Shown here: positions 44,173 through 54,056 of the stretch, one piece after another | Position numbering within the stretch: the stretch's first letter is position 1 | Layout: the number at the start of each line of letters is the position of its first letter | Made by a program: the position numbers and the translations under genes | The notes under the pieces: model-generated | The model's database searches: none | Told to the model about the DNA's origin: nothing | The model's input: only the letters and a program-made list of their open reading frames with translations | Assembly (NCBI RefSeq): GCF_024763615.1 | Contig: NC_077223.1 | Coordinates: forward strand, 83,204,627-83,268,626 | Reading direction: 5' to 3' | Length of the DNA stretch: 64,000 nt | Origin: Phlebotomus papatasi | Taxonomy: Eukaryota > Arthropoda > Insecta > Diptera > Psychodidae

Positions 44173-47100
44173 TTAAGCTTTTTCAGAAAAAATTGTACAG
44201 TGTTTCAAAAAGTCCTCATTCGAAGCGTTAACAATTTGCCTCAAATAGTGATAGAACCTCGAGGACTTCCTCTCCCTGGACGCTTTCTCCTGCTCGCTCC
44301 TGCAAATTGACCTCAAAATCGGTTCGTAATCCAGATGCCGAGATCTTTCGTTCGTTACTGAACTCAGACAAGATCTGAAAAATAAAGGTTCTGGAAAATA
44401 CAAGGACAGTCCTTTGCGATATTACTTTCGCAACATTTATCATTAGGGATTCATAACCGATTTGAACCGATTTATAAACCACTGTGTATTTTTATTACGA
44501 TCATAGTGAAAATGTTTTTTTCTAGACTTTGAGCCTGAACCGAAGTAGATTTTGATTCTCCAATATTGTCTGGGATAAAAGGTAAATGGAACTCTATTTA
44601 CACAAAAAGTCGCTGAAGTTCGAAGAATTCAAATTCAATTTCGAATTTTCATACTAAATTTTCGAACAAGGTGGGGAAAATTTATCAAATATCACACTAA
44701 AAAGCTGGCAAACGAGTTACTCAGTGATTATGGAGTGATTAAATAATGAAACAAGAACAGTAACCGTCTTTGTTCTGTTTTTTTCCTCACAACAATGTGA
44801 AGACCGTCACATTTTGACACTTGAGCACTTCAAATTCGAATACCTTGATTTCGCCACCTTGCGAAAGTATTAAGAAGTAAGAAAGTCCCTTTTTTGGATC
44901 TTCAAATAGATTTTCGAATTTTTCAAGATCTATGTACAGAAAGATTAAATCAAATCTTTGCACCGGACGGGACTCAAACTTACAACGAGCGAGATCCCCT
45001 ATCAAAATAATGATCAGACCAAATTACCATCAGTTTCTCTCTAATTAAGTCGTTTCTCAGCTTCAGCCGACAGATGGACTAATTAAACTGATGGAAAAGT
45101 AGTCCAATCACTATTTTAATTATAATTAGATTAAACCGTAGGTCTGTCAAGGCCCTTAGTCCTTGTATCATACTTGCTCATTAAAATTTTAATACGAGTC
45201 ATTAATTGTCGCTAATAAATTTATCTTTCAAATGTATGATTCAAATTATTAAATTTTCACGGAAAGATTGGGTTTTAAAGCGATACACTGCCTTGAAATG
45301 AAGTTAACCCAAATCCACCCAAAAATGTTGATTTTAGCTAGACCAAAAGGCCTACTACCCCAAAAATGGTGGGTGTCCTAGCTAACACAATAGGCCTTTC
45401 ACCGAAAAAAATGTGGAGTTTTCTTCTATTTGTTGCTGATCACAGCGATTACCCCAAAAATAATTTTTCATCAATTTTATTATTTGCCGTATCGAGGCAA
45501 TTTCAAAAATAAAATTTACACCTGTCTTGTCCAGAATCAAGACATGTTAATCGCATTTGAATTGGCGTTAAGCAGGTCACCAAATCCACAGAGAATAGGA
45601 ACCATTAGACAATTAACAGAAATTTGAGGTGGGCTGTGTATCACGTAGCTGAAGTTAGCCAAAATCCGCCCGAAAAAAAGGTTTTTGTCTTGGCTGGCCT
45701 GAAAGGCTATAAGCCGACAAATGGTCTGTGCCTTGGCTAACCAAAAAGGCGCATGACCCGCAAAATGGAGGATGTCTTGGCCAATGAATAGGCCTTTCCG
45801 TTATTTTTTCATGCGAAAGCAACCCAATCACAAAGAAACTAAATTTAACGATAAGTGTATTTTTTTATTATTTCCTTGTTAATTTTCTTATGATTCACTC
45901 TCTTTTTCATTTTATTTATTCAGCAATAACTTTACGATCACTTTACGACTGGGCACGTTGCTGATCAGAGCGAAAAAATATATCATACTGTTGTACGGAA
46001 AATGTATTAGAATATGCTCCACCCTGAGTCAAATGAATATTTCGTCTTTAGACACCTATGACCGAAAAACATTTCGATATCGAATTTTCGAAGATCAAAG
46101 TTAAAATCGTGTTGAATGACGTATTTCTGCGAAGCCGGTTTTTCCTCTAAAATCATTTATTTTAGAAAGTGTTCCACCTTATCCCAAATTTAGCTTTTTT
46201 CATTATTTCTTTTAAAAGAAAATTTCAGAATTGACCTACAGAATTCCTTATTGTTATGCCGTTTTATTTGCTATTATCAGAAAAGTATTTTTTTTTCATT
46301 TTTGTATATCTGATATTGGTTTGATTCTGGGAACAGTTATCTGCAGATAATTTAAACAACTGGAAATGAATTAATAAGAATTTCTAAGAAAATGGGGCAT
46401 GATAACCATGATAACCTTTCAGAGCACTTATTTGGAATAGATTTAAGTTGACTAAAAAGAGGTGGCAAAGCGTTCCAGGCTATGCGAAGTGCTCGAACTC
46501 GTAACTTAGATGCTATACAGTAGACTCTCTCTCAATTGGGCATTTGGGACAAAATGTAATCCGGTTTATCGATAGATTTGGGCGTCAAAGCCTTTGTAAA
46601 TTCCACAAAAAGCGCTCAATTATAAAGAATCAAGATGGAATAGGAAGAACTACAGCGAATTTGAGCAAATTAGCTTCATAATTAAACGTGAAAATTCTCA
46701 GCAAAATTTTTCGCCCGATTGAAAAAGAGCCGATTGAGAGAGAGTCTACTGTATACCTAAAAGGTACTGTTGCAGATTCTAAATTTGAATTTAAATAATT
46801 ATGAGGGTCAGCTTTTATAGATTAGATGAGCTTTTATGATTAGGAGTTGCCAGATAGAAAAGAAGCGTAGAAGTGTCAGTTTTTAGAGGGAATTCTGCTG
46901 CAAAGGACGCTAAGAGATAGATTGCAGAAATTGAGAGATTTTGATAGAAAATAGAGACAAAGATTTCTGAAGGACGAACACGAGTAGGATTGATCTTTGA
47001 AAAGTTGATGAAAAGAATTACCTGGCAATTAGGATAAAAAAAAAAGTGGGCAGGAATTAAGGGAGATTTAAGAGGGCACCTTTGAACGCTTAGATCTTAA

Positions 47101-50100
47101 ATCGTTCGCGTTCGCATTTTGCACCCGTCACGATTCTTTTTGATCGCATAGAGGCCATTTACATCGCCGCATTAGATTGGGATTTGTTTAATTTTTCTCG
47201 ATATAAACGGCAAATCCAATACGACACCTCGTATCGAATTGGATTGGATTCAAATTGTCCCAATTGTCCCAAACATTTTCGGAGCACGCGAAGCGAAATT
47301 CGGAGTTGCATTTGACGTTAAAATTACCCTCATCATTTGTGTTGTTTTGGTAAGGAAGTCGCACAAAATAAAATTTTCAGGACTTTTTTTGTGTATTGGA
47401 CAAGGATATAGGCAACGACAAGTTTAAAAGAGGTGACAAAGCAAGGAGACTAAGCTCCTCTTCTAAATTAATCAGGAGAAGGAGTTGTTGTGACGATAGA
47501 CTCTAAAAAAAATCGCAACCAAGAAGTTTTTGCAGAGCTCCTTAAACAAGGGTATGAACGTAATGTTAAGCAAATTGTGTAGTTAAATTTAAGAATCTTA
47601 AGCAAAAAAATCCAACTTAAAAATCGAAAATATCATTTTTAACCTCACGAAAATGGCATCCCGCTAAAAATCCAATTCAATCTCAACAGTACGATATAAA
47701 CAGACATGATTGGATTCGGATTTTGGGACAATCTAATCTCAATCTAATCCTAATGCTACGATGTAAATGGCCTCATAGACTTTGATACGGTATTATTTGA
47801 AGAATAAAGAATATTTCCGATGGAAGAATTTGGCAAGAACAGGTACATTTGCATTATTTACCGTTTACAAGTTCTCAACCGATTTGAACCGTTTCATGAA
47901 TCACACAAGAGATTCCCCAGAATAGTTTCAAAGGGTAATAAAATTGATTTTCGGACAAAAATTACTTATCGGTTCATAACCGGTTCATTACCGATTCACA
48001 ACCGATTTATAAATCACTCAAAATATCGCTCAAAATACACCTCAGGAGTAATATACTTGAATTGCGGATGAAAATCAGTTTTCTGTAATGGACCGATTCA
48101 GAACCGATTTGAATCGGTTCAGGTTTGTCAAGAATTCCAAGACCTTTCTAATGAGCCCAATATGACATCATTCTGATGAGAAATACGCTCTCTAGAACCT
48201 TATGAACCTTTGTCCTTGAAAAATCGTTATTAGGAATTATTCAAAGGCACTTCGGTGTCTTCGCCATTTTTCCAACGAAGAGGCCAAACAGTATGAGATA
48301 TCGATTTCATATTTCACCAATAAATCATCAATTTACCTTTCAATTTGCCTTGGTCTCTTGAAATGATCGTATCCGTCCAAACTGATACCCCTCATCTGCA
48401 TTGCTCCTTCCACAAGGCTCAGCGAGAGATCTTCATCATCAGTTCGACTCCTGACCATTTCACTGTTCGCCACAAAGTCATAGAACTCTGCAAAGTCCTC
48501 AACTTTTCCTTCATCTCCAGCAGCCTCCAACCATTTGGAACTGTTGCTCCATAAACTATCCCAGGAGGTATTCCTCAATCCTGCTCCTGTTACAGCTCCA
48601 TTGAGATCCTTTCCTGCTCGCGATCTCGCAAAGAACTCCAAATCCATCGTGGTCTTCCTGATATCCTGACCATTGAACTGATAGAGATTGCTGATGTCGG
48701 CTTCTGGAAGCTGAACTCCTTCAGCCAGAGCCATCAGCGTCAGCCACTTGGAGATGTGGTCAGACCGTGGAGGCTCGAAGTGAATCACATTCATCGCTGT
48801 GAATTTTTCCAAGTGAGAGCAATTGGGCTCTGATGTGGTCAGGATTACAGGGCGTTTGGAGTCAGCTACAATTTGATGGATTGCACTGATGAAGCCTTCG
48901 TCCTGCTCAAAGGCAATTTCAGCATCTTCCACGAGGATCAGCGAAAAGCGCTGGGCTGTATCTTCACTTCTTCCCACTTTGTGGGATTGTGTGGCTTCCT
49001 GAAGGTCCTGCAGGAGCTTCTTCCCTGTCCTCTTCATCCCCGCATTGATTTCCAAAACATTGAAGTTTAGTTCGGCTGCCACGGCGGCCACAGCGGCGCT
49101 CTTGCCACTTCCGAAAGGTCCGGAAAGGACGACGCAGCAGGAATTCCCGTAATTGCTGCAGGAGTCTTCATTGAGACTCTCAAAAGTACCATTGAAGCGC
49201 GATGAGTCACTTTGGAAGGACTCCAGGAAGGTCTTCAATTCCTGCGCTGGAGCGCTGTTGACGAGGAAATCACCCGTGGCTTCAGGGCGATATTTATCTG
49301 TGAAGAGGAGATTTCCGGAAAGATCATCTCCGATGATTTGAACACTTGAGTCGAAGTTCTGAGACTCCTGCCTCTTCCGGAAGAAGTTGTAAGCTCTGTT
49401 TGTCGGGAAGTTGTCAAAGTCCTTCTTCAGCTGCTTGAGGATCTTCGATTTCTGAGAATCTGTCAAAGTATCACTTTCCGGAAAGGGATTTTCTGACCTT
49501 GGCTTATCGGAATTTCGATTTATCAGAGATATTTGGCGATTTGAAGAAAGATTTTCTTGGAAATCTTTTTCTTCGAAAAAACTAAGCTCAATTTTCTTGG
49601 ATCTCCAGGTGATTAGGCTTTCCGGAAGGGCATTATCGGCCTGAGTAACATGTGATATCTCAGGAAACTGATTCAGTTCAAATTCCTCTTCCACAGCTCT
49701 CTGTTTATCAATGAGTTGCCTCATCTTTTCCGGAATTCCGGACATGAGAAAGTCCTGCCTCGCTTTGAGAACTTCCGGATCAACTTCTACCTTTTGCGGC
49801 TTCAGGAATATCGGAGCTAGCTTGACATTTTTCTTCGGAGACTCATCCACATCGATGACCTCCGTCTTGGGCTTCTCGCGTGGCTTCCTGCTAGCTTTTA
49901 GCTTCTCCGGACTGTCATCCAGGAAGGTCATATCAATGCTGTAGGAGAGGATCTTCTGCCGGCAGGAACGTCTAGGACGTGTCTGCGGCGAATCCACTTC
50001 AATTTCCACAACCTCTTCTTCAACTTCCACTTCCCTTGTCCTCTTGGACCTACGAGTCCTCCCATTCACTGGAAGCTCTTCCGGAAGCTCATTTTCCGGA

Positions 50101-51005
50101 GAAGAATCCCTCATAACCCTCCTCTTTCGCCCAGATTTCTTCTCTTTAGGCACTTCCTCAGCAATTTCAACCCCTGTATTGAGATCTTCCACCTTGGAAG
50201 CTTCCTGAACAACCACAGCTTCAACTTCCAGCTCAAGGAGTTTCTTCCTCCTTGAGGATTTGGTTTTCTTCCTAGGCTGTTCCTCAGCACATTTCCCATT
50301 CTCAATAGCTTCAGTCTCTTCTTGAGCTTTCTCTTTAGTCTTCCTGGGAAACTCAACAGTCTCCACTTCAATTTCAAAGAGTTTCTTCCTCCTGGATTTT
50401 GGTTTCTTCTCACTACCCTCCACCTTTGTCCCATTTTCCCCAATCTCCGGGCTCTTTTTGGCCCTCTTAACCACTTTAGCCGAATCCTCTTCAGCAAACT
50501 CTTCAGGGAATCGCCTTTTTCTCTCCTGAGGAGGAGGATTCGGGGTAGAAGTCATGAGCTTTCCTGCTTGCATCAAGACTTGGAAAACATTCTTTTTGCC
50601 CATATTTTCCTGATCTTCAATCTCTCCCTTCACTGGAGCATCTTCCACAATCCCAACATCTCCACATTCCCCAGAATGTCCATTGAGCCCATTGAGGGCA
50701 GTCCCAGCTTCTGAATCATTTGCATGCAAATTATCAAGTTTTTTCCTACCTTTTCTCGGTGACTTCTTCGGCGACAAAAGATTCAGACTGCAACTTAGAA
50801 TATTCGATATGTCAGTGATGTCTCCATCCCCAGAAACCTCCTCCTTCAGCCTCTTCTTCTTTGACTTCTTCTTCCGGACAGATTTCATCACAGACTCCAT
50901 GTTGCTGACAATTTTCTGGATTTTCTTGCGGTTCTGGGAGGGTTCAGGGCTTGCAACCTCCCCGTCCTTGGGTTGGGATGAGAAATATTGGCGGATTCCA
51001 TTCAT
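44173..51005 (-). CDS. elg1: Elg1/ATAD5, RFC-like PCNA unloader
   Basis: Two coding exons, 48337-51005 and 44173-44374, join in phase 2 across a 4.0 kb intron to give 956 aa. The short second exon supplies the conserved C-terminal piece RHLDYEPILRSICRSEQ and SSRFYHYLRQI. Residues 1-420 are charged and low-complexity, with a duplicated KPKSRRKKLFEIEVE / KTKSSRRKKLLELEVE unit. The AAA+ ATPase spans about 590-760: Walker A GPFGSGKS at 629-636 (Lys635), Walker B LILVEDAEIAF with Glu693-Asp694, and VILTTSEP as sensor 1. The N-terminus MNGIRQYF fits a PIP box lacking its first Gln. The family forms an alternative clamp loader with Rfc2-5 that removes PCNA from chromatin after replication. A 5' UTR intron ends six bases before the start codon. 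Confidence 0.93.
44790..45040 (-). mobile_element. Possible tRNA-derived SINE fragment in elg1 intron
   Basis: On the minus strand GGTAATTTGGTCTGATCATT precedes GGGGATCTCGCTCGTTG and a B-box-like AAGTTTGAGTCCCGTCCGGT. CGTCCGGTGC is shared with the SINE-like head at 34449. The borders and tail are not defined, so the call is tentative. Confidence 0.4.
45300..45805 (+). repeat. Duplicated block of GGTNTGTGTCTTGGCTAAC repeats
   Basis: Two long copies begin AAGTTAACCCAAATCCACCC (45301) and AAGTTAGCCAAAATCCGCCC (45651). Within each, a ~45 bp unit recurs: AAAATGGT, then (T/G)(T/G)GTGTC(C/T)T(A/G)GCTAAC, then AAAAGGCCTATGACCC. Four to five units are visible, ending in AATAGGCCTTTC at about 45400 and 45794. 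The GTGTCTYRGCTAA core is the same as the motif scattered through 660-6430. In the elg1 intron. Confidence 0.7.
46516..46753. mobile_element. TA-flanked MITE of the CAGTAGACTCTC family, copy 2
   Basis: The left end TACAGTAGACTCTCTCTCAA pairs with the right end GAGAGAGTCTACTGTA over about 25 bp. It is shorter (238 bp) than the copy at 18385-18726 but shares the ends and a CACAAAAAG internal piece. In the elg1 intron. Confidence 0.87.
47148..47777. mobile_element. ~630 bp TIR element in elg1 intron
   Basis: The left end GAGGCCATTTACATCGCCGC and right end, on the other strand, GAGGCCATTTACATCGTAGC are TIRs, followed by ATTAGATTGGGATT-type subterminal repeats and a second inverted piece around AATTGGATTGGATT. 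No transposase frame. Confidence 0.8.
47850..48170 (-). repeat. Dispersed AACCGGT repeat, copy 2, inverted
   Basis: Reverse-complement relative of 22540-22870: CTCAACCGATTTGAACCG, ATTTTCGGACAAAAATTACT, CGGTTCATAACCGGTTCATT and AAGACCTTTCTAATGAGCCC. It sits just inside the elg1 intron, about 170 bp from the exon 1 donor. Confidence 0.7.
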
Positions 51006-51011
51006 TTTTGC

Positions 51012-51091
51012 CTGAAAAATCCAGAAAAGACGAAATAAACAAAAAATTGAGGTTATGAAACAACAGCACCCAAAAACCTCTTTTGACTTAC
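51012..51091 (-). other. elg1: 5' UTR intron of elg1
   Basis: On the minus strand the donor AAAAG/GTAAGTC at 51092/51091 and the acceptor TTTTTCAG/GC at 51012/51011 bound an 80 bp intron immediately before the start codon. Both sites are close to consensus, so the transcript most likely has a short leader exon upstream of 51092. Confidence 0.6.
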
Positions 51092-51456
51092 CTTTTAGCC
51101 CATAAAAACATAAACTGCTAATGAATCATGATGCAAGGGCACTTTAGGAAAACTTTTCCACTAAAATTGCTAACTTTTGAGCACTAAAACACGCATTAAA
51201 AGGGTCAGAATACAATTTGGCGCGCAGCAAAATACAAAACACAGCGGATTTTGACACGTCAAAGGAGTCGAAAAACTTTCCGAAAACCCAGTGGACAACC
51301 CGCACTTTACGAAAACGCATACAAAATTTACCGATAACTATGCATGTGCCCCATGTGCCATACCATAATGCTCTCGTACTGTGCACAAATAATAGATTTA
51401 ATCTTTGCTATCAAAGATTTAATTGGATAGCAAAGATTTAATTTACCAATACTACT

Positions 51457-51495
51457 TTAACCCTTTAAGGACGATTGGAACACCGGTGTTCCATA
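51457..51495 (+). mobile_element. Solo end of the TTAACCCTTTAAGGACGA MITE
   Basis: TTAACCCTTTAAGGACGATT is followed by GGAACACCGGTGTTCC, which parallels GGGTCACCGGTGACCC in the complete copy at 26798-26939. No partner TIR is found downstream within 2.5 kb, so only one end is recognisable. Confidence 0.6.
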
Positions 51496-52228
51496 AAGAA
51501 AATAATTTTTCCTGACTACCTAAAGTTATTTTTTCTTATGTCTGTACATAATTATAAAATAGAAGGTTGAAGGAATCTAGAATATTTTTTGCAAGTCTCT
51601 AGCTAATTGCTATATAGTGAATATTTAAGCTAAAAAATGGCGAATTTTTAAATTCTCAAATTCATAATTAATTAATTTATTTTTTGTACTTCCAATTTTT
51701 TTTAAGCAAAACCCTTTTGGCTATATAAATTACAATTGTTGGATAATGAGCTGGCGTGATGGATATTCTGTGGGGACACTTCCGCTAATCGCCAGTGGAA
51801 ATTTATTTCACCTCAAGAAGAAAAACAAATTTTCTATCTTGCCCAGAGCTTTCGGTCCACATCCGGCAAGCAAAATGCCTATTTCCATTGAATTTCATTT
51901 TTCATAGCAATTTGGCATGCATTTTAGGTCCAATATCAATATATTTTCCTATAAAATTTTCAATAGTTTGCGTTTTTTTTTAAGAAAATTGTATGTGATG
52001 TTCCAACAGGAATTCGAAAAAGATAAACAAGGCGTAAAGTGAATTTTCACCTTATTTTTCTCTACAGTACCACTTTATATTATTTAATTTTTAATTATTA
52101 TTTTAACATTTTCACGAATATTTGTGATTTTTCGAATCGTGACAAATCGCAAAAAATGTGCACATTTTTCAGGTTATGTATAGAATAAGCCATTCAAATG
52201 TCCATTTTTAACGTCAACTCCATATAAG

Positions 52229-52738
52229 AAAAAGGTGGCATTTTACGCCAATTTGGTATTCTACTCCCATTTTTTGGTTTCTTCCCTATTTTTTAAATAA
52301 TAAAAAAAGTTATCATATAGGGGGCAAGCAAAATCTACTCTTAAATCTAAAATACTTAGGAGGTGACCTGCTTATGCAATCGACTGGTGTGGGCTCCAGA
52401 CTGTCGCGAGCTCTCCACACTATGTCCTATCACTTGTACGACTCATGACGAACCCACGTCCGTACTCACTGAGATCGTACGATCGACTAAACTATTACAG
52501 TCGTCTCCACCATCACCAGAGGCGCTGGCCTAGAAAGGAGACATTGCGTCTCGAATATTTAGGGTTGCCTCAGCAGAGCATTTATTGCTATAAGGCGGGA
52601 AATTTAAGCTCTACAATCAACTATTTTTTTCGACTAAACGGAAGCTAATTAAATTCTCTACACATTCGTATTATCACTTTGGCATAATACTGAATAAAAT
52701 TCCTAATGAAGCTCCAAACTCAAAATTGGAGTAAAATG
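52229..52738. repeat. ~510 bp interval bounded by GTGGCATTTTAC inverted repeats
   Basis: AAGGTGGCATTTTACGCCAA at the left and, read from the other strand, AAAGTGGCATTTTACTCCAA at the right, about 25 bp matched. The GC-rich island at 52380-52620 lies inside. Probably a TIR element or an element carrying a retroposon fragment. Confidence 0.55.
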
Positions 52739-52878
52739 CCACTTTGGTGTTAATAGGTTCTCAAAAAATCATTCTTAACCTAAAAAAATCTTTATAAAAT
52801 TCAAGCGTTTGATTTTACATTAATTAACTAGCATATGGCTTTAAAATAGGAGAATATTGAAAAATATTAATTAACACT

Positions 52879-53785
52879 TGGAAAGACCCTAGTGGCAGCC
52901 GCTGCCAATTTAGTTTTCAATTTAATTTTTTATTGTGAAGAATATATAATTTCGCCTGAAGGCCTGATTGAATGCGTGCAGAAGGTGCAGAATTTATCTG
53001 GTTATTTTGTCCTTATAAAAATTTTTAATAAAGATTAAATATTACTGTAAAATATTTTGCAAAAACAAAAAACTGCAGTCGGAAGGACCAAGTGGCAGTT
53101 ACTGCCATACAGTGCTGTCTCGCTATATGCACAATTTGGGTACTTTTTTGACAGTTCTCTCTCTGAATATGCACAACTTTTTTTGAAATTCCCAACGGTT
53201 TTTTTTCTTTCTTTTAATATATTATAATTTTTTTATTGTTCTAGAATTTCCCGTGTTATTTTAAATATAATATGAAACAGAAAAAATAAAATTAAGAAAA
53301 TTAAAAACAAGAAAAATTAGTTACCAAGAAAATAATTTTCTTTATTACTTTGTCAAAATGTAAACAAATTGATTTTGAATGCAACCGACACAAAAGCTGT
53401 GCATATAGAGAGTGTGCATATAGAGAGACAGCACTGTATGTATTTTATATGGGAGTTTGACGTTTTGCAGATACAATTTTCTTGATTGTTAATGTGTAAA
53501 AGCCTTAAAAGAACAGTTTAAAAGTGTTTTTGCAAATTATTGATAAGTTGAGAATTCAGTGAATTACTTTGACCGTAAAATGTTCGATGAAAAAACATTA
53601 CTCTATGAAAGATAAAAACATCGAATGGTTAGAAATCTTTAGATACTGTAACCAAAGAGATGAAATTTCTGATTCAGTCACCAGTAAAGAATTGACTAAA
53701 ACTCTGAATGTTAAAATATAAGTAAGAATATCAAAATATTTTGTAAAATCCGATAAATGGCAGCGGCTGCCACTTGGTCCTACGA
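52879..53785. repeat. Element bounded by GGACCAAGTGGCAGCCGCTGCC blocks
   Basis: The left block GACCCTAGTGGCAGCCGCTG and right block CAGCGGCTGCCACTTGGTCC are inverted to each other. A third, direct copy, GGACCAAGTGGCAGTTACTG, is at 53086-53105, right beside the MITE that starts at 53108. Non-coding; perhaps two tandem insertions of one family. Confidence 0.6.
53108..53438. mobile_element. 331 bp TA-flanked MITE
   Basis: The left end TACAGTGCTGTCTCGCTATA and the right end, on the other strand, TACAGTGCTGTCTCTCTATA; the TIR continues through TGCACA, with an extra TGCATATAGAGAG duplication at the right. The TA borders fit a Tc1/mariner-derived element. It is inserted in the 52879-53785 repeat. 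Confidence 0.87.
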
Positions 53786-54056
53786 AATGTTAAACATTTT
53801 AGCATTAGAGTCATTAGAGTAATTACCGATGCCTTACAAATTCGTAAAAAACAAGGTTCTTATAATTTCCTCACCCTTTTGTATGGAAAGTTGCGAATGG
53901 ATCGTCCACTGGGATTTTTTCGGAAAAACTGTCGAAAAAAAATTAAGTGAGATAAAAAGTTTTTGGTTTGGAGAACAAAGGTGAGAAAAATGCCCAAAAA
54001 ATCTGTAAAAAGTCCCTATACTACCTTGTAAAATCCTCCCTCAGACCCCCAAGATA

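Larger units (their letters stand above)
51500..54056. other. Intergenic region between elg1 and Dis3l2
   Basis: The head-to-head spacer between the two genes. It holds the elements at 52229-52738, 52879-53785 and 53108-53438. A GC-richer island at about 52380-52620 has the look of a retroposon body but no recognisable protein. No gene is seen, and no core promoter could be fixed for Dis3l2. Confidence 0.55.

Noticed and set aside
44787..45005. A 72-codon minus-strand frame in the elg1 intron as an extra exon.
   Set aside because: The exon 1 and exon 2 phases already match exactly, and the frame overlaps a SINE-like B box.
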